This document shows positions 35,054-47,430 of a stretch of DNA of 64,000 nt, one piece after another. The notes below the pieces were generated by a model. It had not been told where the DNA came from and ran no database searches. It saw only the letters and a list, made by a program, of their open reading frames with translations. The stretch is from the NCBI RefSeq assembly GCF_037038585.1, contig NC_092526.1:35291501-35355500 (forward strand), read 5' to 3'. The translations under genes were made by a program, and so were the position numbers. The stretch's first letter is position 1. Every line of letters starts with the position of its first letter. Source of the DNA: Patagioenas fasciata. Its lineage: Eukaryota; Chordata; Aves; Columbiformes; Columbidae.

Positions 35054-35899
35054 CTTAGGCAGTGGTTTCTTCTCAGCACAGTTTATGCCTCCAATAAAGA
35101 CCATGTTGGGCATCACTGGTCTGACGTACTCAAACACAAAGTCATATCTCAGAAGCCAAATGGAAGCAGAGTTGAACAGGTCTAGCAGGGATACATCTCT
35201 CTGAAGAACTTCGGAGGAAAACCTTAGTGATTCTTTGTAGAAACCGTTACAGTACACAAGCTCCAGGAGGGAAACCAGTGCATTTTCCACTCTCTGGAAA
35301 AAAGTCATGCGGTCCGAGTTGAAGGTGAATAGTCTCGGAGTGTAAGACAGAGGGCTTGGGCACTGCGCTGCTTCATAGTGTAAGTTGCAAGGAAGTCCTC
35401 TCATGAAGAATACAAACGGACGAGCAAGATAATTAGAAAGTGTTGCTCCACACATAAAGATGGGGTCGGTTAGGACAGCATCAAAGCCGCTTTGATTCAA
35501 GTACTGCAAAGTCTCCTTGTTGCTGAAAAGGTCCTTGCACTGAGCAAAGAACATATGGAGAACATGCACAGAGCTGTTGTACAGTGCTAGAGTGTTCAGC
35601 GGAAAAGGCAAGTCCTTCAGGTGAGCAGCAAGGTAGTCACGAAAGCCATTATCCAGGTCTTCTACTGTGTAAGACACTGGGTATGTTTTCACCGTGTATG
35701 CCCCTGTCTTTCCTACCTGCCAGCTTACTTCTGGTGCAAGCACCACCACTTCATGTCCTCTCTCAGTGAGCTTTTCAACCACAGGCTTCATGCTAAGCCA
35801 ATGGCTTCCATCCATAGGCACCACCAAGAGTTTCCCTCCCTCTGAGAGGCTGGGAATGAGGAGGATGAAAATCCAGGCACCGCAAAGCCGCAAAGTCAT
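35054..35899 (-). CDS. UGT1A: UGT1 alternative first exon, type d (unit C)
   Basis: 282 codons from the ATG at 35,897-35,899; the frame is open upstream but has no earlier ATG. Donor CCTAAG|GTATGT. Signal peptide about residues 8-22, catalytic His33 in DGSHWLSM, Asp145 in AVLTDP. Sequons are NSS at 108 and NQS at 135. Where all the other UGT1 first exons here read LPSV before the RGLPC block, this one reads ARPFVFFMRGLPC. CCAAT and TATA-like elements stand 60-80 bp upstream, and the CpG island at 36,560 lies head to head. Together with set C it would give a 527-residue enzyme across 23 kb. Confidence 0.92.
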
Positions 35900-35957
35900 G
35901 TTCCTGTGGCGAGAGTACACACTGTGAAAGTCTTCGTCAAGCTGTAGCTTGAAAAAG

Positions 35958-35978
35958 CTTTTGAAGGAAGCCGATTGG
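35958..35978 (-). promoter_or_regulatory. CCAAT box and degraded TATA of type d
   Basis: Coding strand reads CCAATCGG (35,971-35,978) and then CCTTCAAAAG (35,958-35,967). The d' copy has TTTAAAAG at this place, so type d has a T to C change in the TATA-like core. Confidence 0.5.
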
Positions 35979-36559
35979 TTTATCTGTTGAATTGTGCTTC
36001 TCTGTCTAGTTAATGATTTAGTGCTCTGGGTTGTGGTGTTTTATTCTTCATTATTTGTAAAGCCAAATGCCATGACCCATTTCTGTGCTGAGTCATTGGA
36101 TTTCCTCAGTGTTCAACAGAGAACTAGCTCCTCAACCTGCCAGTCAGATTCATTCAGACTTCCCTCTTGATCACGGATGTTCAGATAATTTCTCTGAGGA
36201 CAGAACAAGACACTCTCAGGATAAAGGGAAAGGGCCTATGAGCCAACTCTGTGAGCTGGCAGGAATCTCCACCGTCTGCAATGACACCAAGAAGAGACAC
36301 TGAGAGGCTGACTCAGGCAGAAAACCTCTGAGAGAGAAGTGAAAAAAAATACTCTACTAATATTTTGTGTTATAAAATGTAAGGGAAAAAATAGGAATAC
36401 CTGAAATATGTTATTTCCAGATCTACATAAAACCCACGTTTCATCATTTTGAAGATGACGAGTTTAGTAAACAGTGTTTTCTCATGAAGAGTTCTTTGTA
36501 TTTTGTTTTGGTTTTGTTTGTTTGTTTTAAAAATTAGTTATATCTTTATTGGGGGGAGG

Positions 36560-37620
36560 GGGGCGGGTGTTGTTGTGGGAGAAAGGAGAAGCCCCAGGGA
36601 GAGGAGCTCGGGGAGGGGGCTGGACCAGAAGGGCAGGAGGAGAAGCAGCCCCAGCAGCTGTGAGGTGCTGCCAGGCTGGTGCACGAGCTTCCCCCCTGCC
36701 CGTGTATTTCAGAAGGCTGGGCAGGGCCTGTCTCTGCTAGTGCCCTGGGAGCTTTGGGTCACGGTGCAGACGTCTTGCCCACCTCCTCGGCCAGGTCCAG
36801 CCCCCCAGCAGAAGCTGATTCTCCTCCAGGCCGCCACGCTGGCGAAGCAGCGCAGGCCCCAGGGTCTCCATGGCAACGCTGGGGCCGTGTGACGGCGGGA
36901 AACTACAGCCCCCGGAACGCCTTGCGGGGAGGCCGCTCCTCCCGGCAGGCAGTGCGGCCGCCGGCGCCGCACTACGACTCCCAGCGGGCCGTGCGCACTC
37001 TCCCCCGCCCAGGGGAGGTCGGTGCCTGACGGTCTTCGGTTTACATCGGCACCCGGTTCCTTCCCGCCGCTTGTGGGAGGCTTCCCCTGCCCTGTGGAGC
37101 GAAGAGGCGCCGCTGTTCTTGGCCAGGTGAGTGAAGTCCTGGCGCCGCGGGTTTGAGGTCCCAGCATGCTTTGCGCGGCGCCACGACAAAGATGGCGGCG
37201 GCGGGGCCGTGGCGGTTGATGCCTGCCCGGGGTGTAGACGCTGCCTCTGAGCGCTGAGTCGGGCAGGCGGCCCCGGGGGCCGCGCTCCTGCGCTGCGGAC
37301 CGGCCGGGGTGCAGGCGGCAGGCCCGGGGCCCCGGTCCTCCTCCTCTTTTCGGTACCGGTGCGTCCGGGCCCAGCCCCTTGGGGGCTCCGGGACTGGAGC
37401 ATATGGGGGGTGGAGAGGGGCATGGGGAACCGGGTGGGTTCGGCCTGGTGAAGGGAGGGCGAGGGGCAAGATGGGATTGCTGCGGGAACAGCACTGGTGC
37501 AGCGTGATGGGGCGGGGAGAGGAGGCAGAGCCGAGTTACCACGTGGGAGGTTCCCCCCTGGGGCTTTGGGATCTCCTTTCATGGACTTCTTCCAGCTTTG
37601 GCAGAGCAAGGCCCCCGTAA
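36560..37620 (+). promoter_or_regulatory. CpG-island promoter, head to head with UGT1 type d
   Basis: About 1 kb of GC- and CpG-rich sequence unlike its AT-rich surroundings. It holds an RFX X-box-like GTCTCCATGGCAAC (36,864-36,877). Three ZNF143 (Staf) like sites start at 36,901 (AACTACAG through CCTTGCGG), 36,970 (CACTACGACTCCCAGC) and 37,159 (TCCCAGCATGCTTTGCG). There is also a YY1-like AAGATGGCGGC (37,189-37,199). A plus-strand donor CCAG|GTGAGT lies at 37,126/37,127. The ATG in the YY1 site meets a TGA after 21 codons. It looks like the promoter and 5' end of a plus-strand housekeeping gene. By mammalian synteny USP40 is the best guess, but no USP40 protein sequence is visible. Confidence 0.7.
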
Positions 37621-37668
37621 GTGATGTGTGCTGAGTTGGCCCTGCTGTGTGAGGCCACTGGACCAGAG

Positions 37669-37828
37669 TGTTGTGGCTTAACCCGAGCTAGCAATACAAC
37701 CATGATAGCCGCTCACTCACTCCCTGCCCCAATAGAGGAGAGAATCAAAAGGGAAGGGAGAAACTTGGATTGAGATAAACATAGTTTAATAAAATAACAA
37801 AATATTATACACTACTAGTAAATATATG

Positions 37829-37886
<58 letters not shown>

Positions 37887-38210
37887 AAATAGTTATAAAA
37901 GATAGTCAGGGCAATTCCTCACAAACACACTGAGGAGCCAGTGCAAGGAAACAGCCCCTGGTCCCACAGCCAATCCCAGAGAGAGAAAAGAGGAAAAAGG
38001 CAGAAAGGCTGAGAGGCCTCTGCAAAACAGAAAAAGGCTGAACTAAAATGCCTGATCCAAACTCCACTGGCTGCTGGTTATATGTGCTCAGGCGCTTGTT
38101 GGGAGACAGCGCAGGGATTTTGATGAGTTGGAGAGGTTTTGCACGCCTTTCCTGCAGGAAAGTGGGCACCCTGAGCACTGGTTAATTATGGATGGTTAGA
38201 AGGTGCTATT
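37669..38210 (+). mobile_element. Avian LTR fragment beside the CpG island (unit C side)
   Basis: TGTTGTGGCTTAACCCGAGC, CCGCTCACTCACTCCCTGCC and a TTGAGATAAACATAGTTTAA block follow a widespread avian ERV LTR. The right border is uncertain. It carries a (TA)n run at 37,835-37,881. Confidence 0.5.
37835..37881. repeat. (TA)n microsatellite
   Basis: About 23 TA units inside the LTR. The copy at 54,138 has contracted, a handy marker to tell the two duplicates apart. Confidence 0.9.
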
Positions 38211-39727
38211 TGTTTTGTTACAAGTGTTTTTGGTAATGCAAAAATGAAACGCCATGTATTTGATTGCAAGTTAAAAAGTCTATTCAGTCCTGTGCTGACA
38301 TGAATGCTCTTAGTTCACGTCTTTATTATTACGTAAGTGCACAGATTTGACACCTGCTTATAGAATGAACAGAATAAGATGAAAAAAGTTAAAAACATTT
38401 TTCTGTTGGGACTTAAAGGTTCATCGTGTAGAGGTGGGTGGATTCAATTGCATTTTTAAAGTAAATGGATTATTTTCTATTTGTAAGGGACTGTTTTGCC
38501 TTCACAGTGTTTGGGGACTTATTTGATGAGGACTGTTCCTTTATTTCAAACAATCGTTGTGGAAAAGGGAAGAAATCAAAGCCTCAGTGGTATCAAAAAT
38601 CAGGGTGGGGAGAATAATGCTTGACGGTTAAAATACAATAAATCTTTATAGAGGAGACATTGTCTTTTTTTTTAGAAATAGGGCGTGGGTTTTTTTTTTT
38701 TCTTGCAATTACAGAGGCACTGTTTTCTCTAGGACCTGAGGAACTTGGGACTCTGGATGACAGCAGTAAACCAGATGCAAAGCTATTTAAAACTTTCCTG
38801 TCATTAATCGCTGCTTAGCGTTGGTTTGAAAGAATATTGCTTCAATTTTCAAAGAACTCATGAGAATGAATGAAATCCTAATTTTGATACTGAAAGACAG
38901 TTTGGTTGGCTGATACTGTATTTTGCACACAGATGTAAGATTTCAGGGCCATAGGCTTTTCCTTCAAAAGTAAGATATTGAGCCTGTATCTGTTGAAATT
39001 GACAACAGAGACGATTTTCTCTTCAATGGGAGGAGGAACAATCTGAAATTCTGCACAGTCCTTTTTCAGATTTTTCTTTTCTGTAAATAAAGCTGCAGTG
39101 AAAAAAAAAAAAAAAGGAAATATGTGTGCAGCCCAGGTCATTGCACTGAGGGTCTCTGAAGGTTTAACAGCCCATGCACGCACAGATGGTATGTGACTGG
39201 AATTTGATGTTTGCTTAAGAAGTGCTTACTAAAATGGACTCCAGAATTTCATTCTCTAGTACTAGGGTTAAAATGACACAACTGGTTGTTTGGAAACTTT
39301 TTTTCTTTGTAAGTCAAAGATAAATCTAGGCAGCTGCGAGGTCTCGCTGGGTCTCATTTCCGCACGCACTGCTGTTACCTGGACCATGGGGACCGCTGGA
39401 GCTGTCACTTAAAGAGCATGTGGAGCTGCAAAAGCTGTGTTCTAAAAGCAGATCAGCTCTCATGCACTGTGGAGGCTCCCTCTGCATGGCCCAAGGAGGA
39501 GGTTTCCATGTGTTTACCAAGGGCAGGAGGTGGGGAGCAGAGCGACCATCCTATTGAAGTAATGTACATGCTCTTTCAAGCAGCAATAGAAAATAACAGC
39601 AGCAGTTACTTAGCAGGACACCTGTGCTGCCATAATGTACCAGGATGCCTGCATATGTTTTGAGCTCCGAATATTAACTTAAGTTTAAGGTCTTTTCTTA
39701 CTTTTTCTATATGTAGTAGTGTGGGGA

Positions 39728-39958
39728 CTGTGGTAACCTCAGGATGTGACCTGTCATGAGTGGGGCTGCAATGCTGTTTAATATCTTCATTAGTGATCTG
39801 GAGGGTAGGATCAAGCATAGCCTGAGGAAACGTGCTGCTGATACCAAACTGAGTGGGGAAGTGGACGCTTTGGAAGGAAGAACCACCCTGCAGGGTGGAA
39901 AGGTTGGACCAGATGATCCTTGAGGTCCCTTCCAACCTGGTATTCCATGATTCATAGA
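39728..39958 (+). mobile_element. CR1 3' end behind exon 5 of set B
   Basis: Begins within the RT C-terminal region (CTGTTTAATATCTTCATTAG) and ends with the CR1 terminus TTGGACCAGATGATCCTTGA and a CCATGATTCATAG tail. On the UGT strand it supplies an ATTAAA at 39,777-39,782, 476 bp past the stop. Confidence 0.75.
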
Positions 39959-40257
39959 GAGGTAAAAAAAAAAATGTCACCGTGAGCCCTTTGTACACTA
40001 AGACATAGAAACCAGGAGCCTTGGACTTCAGACTATCTTCCCAAATGACTGGAGCACTTCTATACAAATTATTTTTAACAATCAATTCTTAATTAAAAGC
40101 AAAAATTGTATCAGTGAAACAACACTTCCTATGGTCCAAGTTTAAAGGAACGCTATTATTTCCTGAAAGTCAGCAATTATTTGAGTGAAATTTGAGATGT
40201 TCTCTGATCCTTCTGCTCTGGAACAGAGTCCTTATTCCCTACCACTGGTTCCATCTG

Positions 40258-40555
40258 CTAGTGAGACTTTGCTTTGCTTGGCTTTCTTGCTCTTCCCTTC
40301 TTAGAGCAGCACCTGCGGCAGCAGAACAGGCAGCACTTCAGAGAAATGAAGAGGGAGAGGAGCACCACGGCCAGGAGGAAGGCGATGACGTCCAGGGAGT
40401 GGTACTGGATCCAGTTCAAGTCGTGAGCAGCGGGGCGCAGGTGTGGGGCCCCTTTGTGTTTCATTACGAACTCCACCCAGTGCACGGCCAGGTCCAGGGG
40501 GTGGATGGGTCTGTCGAGGTGAAGCTCAGAGAGGCGCTTGATGTTCTCTTTGTAC
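40258..40555 (-). CDS. UGT1A: UGT1 constant exon 5, set B
   Basis: 298 bp, acceptor CTTGGCAG|GTACAAAG, stop TAG at 40,258-40,260. The transmembrane segment is the same as in set C. The tail ends [11 protein letters not shown], and [10 protein letters not shown] has His for the Gln of set C. The upstream intron is 853 bp, about 500 bp shorter than in sets A and C because of one deletion. Confidence 0.95.
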
Positions 40556-41408
40556 CTGCCAAGGAAAGATGTGGGGTGTTTTCAGTGACCCGTGCTGCTG
40601 AGACTGAGTCCCCGGGAAAAAGGGATGCAGTGTTAGTTGTCTGATGGCCCACTGGGGACTTCTCTGGTGGTGTCCTCCCACCCCATGAGAAGGATAATGG
40701 CAAAGATACAGGCCCAGAAAAGTGCTGTTTTCAGTGATAAACAAAGGAGAAAAGGTATGAGAAAAGAAGAAAAAAAGAAGAACGGTAATAGCTATGTTTA
40801 GTGAACCCTGCCAGATGGAAGGCAAAGTTTCTTGATGCAGAACAGCTTCTGGACTGTACTAAGGCACTGCAACTTGTCTCCTTCCTTCTGCTGCTGTGCA
40901 CACAACATCTCTGGGCAAGCCTCATGCAAAGAAAACCAGCCAGGCAGCTGAGCCTTTCAGTCTTTTCAGGCTCCCCACTGACTCATGTCACCACTGACTG
41001 GAGGAACAAAGGCAGTTTGCCACATCTGCCTTCCCCGATTGCGTTTCCTACCACATTGTGTCAGAACCCTCTAGGTCACTGCTTGGTAAATTTGGCTTTA
41101 AGCAGGTGATGTATTTTTTGTCAACTTGGTTTCTACTACTGCACTTATACCCGATGTTCTCTGATACCTGCATCCTCTTATATCAGCCAGTTCTTGTCAC
41201 CTAATGATTATAATCCTGGGCAGGGAGAAGGACAGTGCTGTTACGGGGACAGGACAAGGTTAACCCTGGGTAAGCATCAGCTTCTCAGTGATGTAGCTTT
41301 GATAGAAGAAGGCATTTAAGAACAGATTAGCATTCTGTGAAGCTGGAAGCAAGAGTGCTGGTGTTACACAACAGTAGAAGGAGAAGAGCTGTTTTTCTAT
41401 ATACTGAC

Positions 41409-41628
41409 TTTTTATCATTAATCACAGCTTTCAGGGCAGCGGATATGTCCTGTGAAGTCGTTTCAAGTATATTCAGCGTCAGTCCTGCTCCCCGTGACTC
41501 CACTCGCTTGGCGTTGTCCATCTGGTCTGCAAATAACGGCATTAGTACCATTGGCACTGCGTTGCATATGCCCTCGTAGATACCGTGTGAGCCTCCGTGG
41601 GTAATAAAGGCACGAGCCTTAGGGTGAG
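41409..41628 (-). CDS. UGT1A: UGT1 constant exon 4, set B
   Basis: 220 bp and open throughout. Reads [15 protein letters not shown] and [13 protein letters not shown], with Ala for the conserved Gly just before the nucleotide-sugar-binding Asp-Gln. ILETTSQD has Thr where sets A and C have Met. Splice sites are intact (CTACAG|CTCACC and GATAAAAA|GTCAGT). Confidence 0.95.
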
Positions 41629-42410
41629 CTGTAGAGGAAAGAAAGACTTGCTTAGCTTTTTGATTTCTTAAGTCGCAGTAATGCATCCCTGGGGAAAGAA
41701 CTTGCACAACAATAGCACTGGCAGTCATAAATCAAGAACTTTGCCTGTCACGTGTATCGTTACTTATGGACAGACTCAGGGCTGCACAGAATGGGACGTT
41801 ACAAGGGACTGGGTGAACCTTGGGCTATAGAGCCCTTTCTTGGTTTGGGTAATCTCTGGAAAGCCTTGGATAATCCTCCAAAGCTTCTCAGATCTTAGGA
41901 TGAAATCAGAGCCAAGTGACTTTAAGCAGGATGTTACCATCACTTTTTTACCATGTCTTCCATTTGCTGGGTTTTCAGATGGCCCACAGCTGAGTCCTGT
42001 TGTCTAACCAACAAGTGTACTCCTGCCCACAGCATGTACTATTTTGCCGCTTGAAAAGCCTGATGACCTGTCTGGAATTGCTCTCTCGGGCACCTTAAAT
42101 TTTATTTTCAGTCCAGTAGACAAAAACATGACAAAAACACACAGCTGGCTAGTCAGAGGTAAAGACCCCTGTTTTTGACAGTAAGGGTAGTGAAGCATCG
42201 GAACACCTTTCCAAACAGTGTTGTTTCATAATTTGGCAATTTTGAAGTTGCAATCACATAAGTTTCTAAAAGACAAGCTCTGATTCAAACAGTAAAGGCC
42301 AAAAGTAAATCCTGTGGCTGACAGTGTGATACAGGGACTCAGCAGGGCCTTACCGCAGCAGTATCAGACTAAAAGAAACACACTGGAGTCACTGTGTATC
42401 TCAGACCTAC

Positions 42411-42498
42411 CTAGAAGATCATTCTGTGGCAGCCATTTGACGAGCTTTACGTTCTTTGGCAGGTTGTGGGGCGCCTTTCCCATGTATCTCCACAAAAC
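42411..42498 (-). CDS. UGT1A: UGT1 constant exon 3, set B
   Basis: 88 bp with intact acceptor and GTAGGT donor. Set B reads [16 protein letters not shown]: Met replaces the Thr of the WRYTG block found in sets A and C and in human UGT1A. The change is one C to T transition. Whether it matters for activity cannot be judged from sequence alone. Confidence 0.94.
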
Positions 42499-42764
42499 CT
42501 GTCAAGACAAGTAAACACAACATCAGTTATCAGCAACTGCTCTCTTGCTGCTCCTCAGTGGGTTTGAAAAGCACAGCTAAAAACTTCCACGATGCACAAA
42601 ACCTGTTTTGTCTTGCGGAGCAGCCGGGCTGATACTTCCTTCTGACATCAGGGAGTAGGAGAAAGAAGGGAAGACCAAGCACACCGAAAAGCAAAGGTAA
42701 TCATGTACTCTATTTGAAAAGAGCGTTGAATTGCTGTGCTGGAATTGGGAGAGGGAAACCATAC

Positions 42765-42896
42765 CGTTTGAGGGACGGAGCCCAAGGCATCTGCAATTTC
42801 TTCGGCTTTCTTCATAGGAATCTCGGAGACCATGGAGCCCAGCGAGAAGACAACAATGCCGTGTTCTCCAGAGGCATTCACAGTAGCTTCAAATTC
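42765..42896 (-). CDS. UGT1A: UGT1 constant exon 2, set B
   Basis: 132 bp, splice sites as in set C. Reads [13 protein letters not shown] and [16 protein letters not shown]. Its only first exon within unit B is type d' at 51,039-51,884, 8.1 kb upstream; the intervening sequence holds deletion scars where types a and b would be. Confidence 0.95.
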
Positions 42897-43399
42897 CTGC
42901 CAACACAGAGCGCATCCTGAGTCAAAGTCCTTTCCATGTTACTTGCTGTACTTTTTTTACTTTCCCACAAATCTGGGAAGGAAATAAAATGAGCAGCTAA
43001 CACAACAGAATTATGATCAGGAAATTTAGTTCTCCATAGGAAAATGAGTTCTGGGAAAAAAAAAAAATGGGCACAGGTGGATGAACAGAGTTATGGAGGT
43101 GTGTGAGTGTTTGCAGAATTGAAGCCTGAGCCAGAATACAGTACGGACATGATAAAATATTTACTCTAAAACCTTAATGTGGCAAAGCCTGCCTGCTCAC
43201 AGACAGCAGTTTCTGTGCAGTAAACAAGTTGCTGTAGCAATACCCAGATGAATATCTTGTGCTTTATTTTCACATTTATTACAAGTCAGATGCTCTGGAT
43301 TTGGAGTTGTTGCTCTTCTTTTCAGACTATGCAGCTGCAAGAGAAAATTAAGAGTTTCTGCAAAGTGTTCTGACAGCAGATAGCTCTAACTTCTAATAT

Positions 43400-46300
43400 C
43401 TGCCTTTATTGAGCCTGCTTTGAGTATAATCTTACTGAATCACTGCCAATTTTTTAATCTGTTTTGTTTGTTTGATTTAAATACAAGGAGGACTAGGAGA
43501 TCTGCCACGGAATCCAAGAGCAAAAGGATTCTGATGAAGCATAAAACCAGCTGAAGCCTGGAGGAAAAATCCTGCACCATTGAGAAATATTTGGTAAAGC
43601 CAGGGAAGGAAGAACAAAACTGGAGGGAATTACTGCAGGCATCAGAGTTAAGTGGAATGAAAAGAACTAAATGTTCCTGTAAGTCTGGCAACTGAAATGT
43701 TATATCTAAGGTCTGAGGGGTAACAGACATTGACCCTCTTAGTTTATGCTTCATTATGTATTGTTGTGGCTGACCAGAATGCTAAGGCTCTTTGCTTGAG
43801 ACTGGATCCCACAGAGAAGGAGCCATCAAAGGTTTGGTGACAGCCGCATCCTGAAGAGCAGACCTCATGCTTTCCTTCAAGGCAAGCAAGGTGAAATGCA
43901 GTTCTAATTTCAGGGCTTGGTTCTTGTCTTACCAGGCTCCTCAGAAGACGTGCTCTACCTTAAGGCATCGTAGATACCTGGTTGGGAGTACATTTCTGTG
44001 TAAACACACAGGCATCTGGGAACTGCAAAGTCCTCCCTAGATTACCAATGTGCTTTTGGTACAAAATTCTTTGGTACTTCCTGATGCAGTGGCATAAGTA
44101 TGGCTGTTTCAGAGCATATTTAGCACTGCTTATTCTCTATGGTACCTGTCACATTAGTTTTACTCCTTTCTTTAGATGTTTTTGTGTGCCAAGGTCTGAC
44201 TCTCTGCTCATGAGTGCCACTACCATTAAGAAACTTTTTGTAACACTGCTTTGGAAACAGGTGGGTTATTGTAATAAAGTCTTTTTAACCAGCCTCTGCT
44301 TGTATTGGTGGGTATTACACATGACCTTTATGAAATATCTGCAGTAGACATTCACTGAAAAATAAGAGAAAGCATTAAGAATTAGGAGGATTTCTTAGGG
44401 GAAAGTGGCAGATATTCCATACTTAGGAACTTTGGCATACTTCAAGCAAAATACGATTGCTGTCCAGATCTGGGACAGAGTATTTTGCACAAAAGATCTC
44501 TTGCTGCTTCACTGTGTGATGTGGGATTCACTCAGGTCTGCCACTGTCTGAAATTCCTGCAGAAATGGTCCTCTGCTCAAGGCCAGAAGACTAGCATTAC
44601 CCCAGCTAGCACCAAGTCTTGTAAACAGACATACAAAATTGAATTACTGGAAATAGGGTACTGGAAAATACTGAGGGAAAAGCCCAGCTTTTCATGCACG
44701 CTTCTGTGGGAATCTGAAGGCCTCCCACGAAATAACATATTCCTCATTGCCCAAGGGATGCAGAGGTGTAAAAATGTGTGTTTGTCAGCAGATACAAGGG
44801 TAATTTTTACTGTAGGTAAAGAGTGGTTTTATCTTCAGTGCAGAGTGAAGGCTTTAAGCAACTGGGCGCTGCAAGGTAAACTTGAATGCTTGAATTAACA
44901 TTACAGGATTCAAATGCCCAAGATGAAGCCTCAAGCCGTCAGTGATGTCTCGCACTGAAAGGCTGAACAGAGTTATGAATGGGAGGTATCACCTGACTGA
45001 GCAATCTCTATCTTGTTAGCATCCAGTTAATGATGAACTCCCTGCCTTGAGTCTGCTCAAATGGTTGGACACAGAACTCGGAACAGAAGTCTGACCTGTA
45101 GATTAACTTGTGGTCTCAGAGCCTAAATGGCAAGCAATGAATTGACAGAGATTTGATATCCAGTGAGCTGATAAGGTTTATCTTCAGATTTGTTCCTATA
45201 CTGTACCAGTTATCAAAGCAAAAGCCCTGAGTCTGCAGTAGTAAAGGTGATACAAGCTCAGCAATAACTTCTGCTGTTGCAACACCACCGTGGTCTGAAA
45301 ACTGCAATAAATGACGGGCATCTGCATTATATGCACAGCCCACTAGGGAGATTTGAAGAAGTTAGGGAAGGAGGGTAGCTAGTTATAGTCCTGTAGGTTT
45401 CTGTTTCCAATCATTCTCTACTATGCTTTCTTACACAAATGTGGAAGGAGCTCCCTCTACTGTTTTTGATTGCCCACCTTGCTAGGTTTTGGGGTATGCA
45501 TGCACACATTGATCTCTGTCGCACAGTATAAGTGCCTTGGTATACCCACAGAGTTAGTTATACATTTCTACTTTGTACCCAGTTAAGTCTCCTACAATTA
45601 ATCAATATTCCACAACTGTTAGGGATATGAATATGATGTAGCATGATTTTGTCATTTATCCAGATACAGTATAACTGCCATGATTGTTTGACATTACTTG
45701 ATATGCTTCCAACAAGCTTGGCTATACCTGGGCAGCTGTATAGCTTAGACAACTTCACCTAAGCTCTTCTGGAGAGAAACCCTCCAGCTGCTGTTTTTAA
45801 AGGGATTTTTCTGGATCAGGGTGGTTTGAGGTGAGTCACTGTGCACATTCCTGTCCTGTGCCAGATTTAAAGTCAGGAGCACTTCTTTCCAGCTTTTATG
45901 GCCACTGGATTTCTCCAGAGAGTTTATAGTGCAAGAAGCATGTGGTACTATTGACACAAAAGACATAGATCTCCAACCTTCCCTCTTACACCTTTACTCA
46001 GAAAGGTGCCTGGCGGTCACACGTGATGTTCTACACACTGAGCAGGAGCTGGCACGCCAAGCAGTGGTGTCACCAAAGTTTGTGTAACACATTAACCAAA
46101 CACCTCTTTGTGTAGACAGTGATGCAGCAGAGTATGCAGCTCTTGCACAAGAGTGGCCATAAGAGTTCATAGGTGAGTAGCTCAAGGTCAAAGATCTTTT
46201 TGGAGGCAATGATACCACAGAATATGTGGTCCTTGCTCAAGAAGGGCCATAAGAGTTCATAGGTGAGGGGCTACAGTCCAAATGTTTTTAAATGTTCTTA

Positions 46301-47430
46301 ATAATACCTGCTTTTCAAAAGAAGTTAATAAGGCTTGGCTGTGGTATAAGCCAAGAGAAGTCCCACTTGTGTCTTGTGCTTACCAGAAGAAGGGGAAAGC
46401 AGCATTCTGAGCTGCTTCCGCATGTGCTATGATAAGATTTTTAAGGAAAAAGAAAAACCATGTTGGAGATCTGTTCTCTGTAACACTTGTCTACAGCCTA
46501 CAGCTACTCAATGGGAAGTAACAATGATGACAGAGCCCAACTTCTCTGGCTATCAATACATAGTATAATATGGGCTCCAAATGGCAGTTTGAAAGATTCA
46601 GACTGAAATTTTGGAAAAATCTTTTTATCTCTGAGCTTTTGAACTGCGGCTCTCAGGACTTTGCTGGAGGAATGTTTTGTCTTTATGCAAGTAAAAGCAA
46701 TGCCAGAGCAGTCTTTTGGCTGGTGCTAAGAAAAAGATCCTTGTCAAGAAATACACTGATGCAAAACTATCAGCAGCACAAAGGTTCTCCTGTGCCTTCC
46801 TTTTGTAAGTGGTGGTGGGATTCTCAGCGTATTTAGTATGGAGAAACTAAACCCTGACAGGGTTTGTCTCAGTAGACCCCCAAAGGGTGCCAGCACTGTT
46901 CTGTGTAGCTCTCCACTGTCTCGCTGACATGGAGGAACCACCTGTAGATATGGAGAACAGATGCATAGAAAGGGCTAAATATGGAGAAGTGAATGTGAAG
47001 ACTGAACAGATTTACAAGTAATTCTCATTAAATGCTGGAGATTCAGAGATAAAGAGTATTTCAAGTGCCGTGATAAGAAGTGACCAAATCCATTTGGAAC
47101 TTGCTGTTTGTTGTGTTACTTTCTCTGAACTTGATATGAGCTTCAAGAGCATAATTAGTTGGCTGTAAACAGCCAATATGGTCTCTATATGAGCACAAGG
47201 CTCTTGCTAGCATGGCTACATTTTCTTATGGACTCAAAAGATTACCTAATTTTTATACCAGACCATCAGAGGAAAGTTGTGGAAAAGGTGAGCCAGCAAC
47301 AGGAACAATTTAAAAATGGAAAATAGAGGTTAACAAAGAATAGACAGACAAAGAAAGTATGCGGTTCTTGAGGTAGGACAGAAATGTCTCATTCATTTTT
47401 CGAAATGGCCTATGTTATGTTCATTATCCA
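43400..47430. other. Exon-less intron of unit B
   Basis: Homologous to 18,000-23,250 of unit C but without first exons a and b. Junctions are near 44,775 (a) and 45,790 (b). From about 46,640 it passes into the sequence found before type d. Apart from the piggyBac-like piece I see nothing coding. Confidence 0.7.
45165..45343 (-). mobile_element. piggyBac-like remnant (unit B copy)
   Basis: Open version (CAG in place of the TAG) with the DNWYS motif; no ends or terminal repeats were found. Confidence 0.38.

Larger units (their letters stand above)
12513..35899 (-). other. UGT1A: Transcription unit C: UGT1 complex with three usable first exons
   Basis: First exons d (35,899-35,054), c' (26,826-25,966), pseudo-b' and a' (20,338-19,487) precede one constant set (15,647-12,513). 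This matches the mammalian UGT1A plan, in which each first exon has its own promoter and the splice donor is joined to exon 2. Predicted products are 527, 532 and 529 residues sharing the last 245. Confidence 0.85.
31000..39600. repeat. Segmental duplication around type d (unit C side)
   Basis: Matches 47,430-55,960, carrying type d, the CpG island and the LTR. About 330 bp at 33,524-33,853 is absent from the other copy. Confidence 0.9.

Noticed and set aside
35900-35920. Seven-residue N-terminal extension of type d (and 51,885-51,905)
   Set aside because: Begins with GTG; the first ATG is at 35,899 (51,884).
36709-37609. Long minus-strand Pro/Arg-rich frames in the CpG island (and 52,815-53,915)
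   Set aside because: GC-rich sequence opens several overlapping frames at once; composition is low complexity and the transcription signals point to the plus strand.
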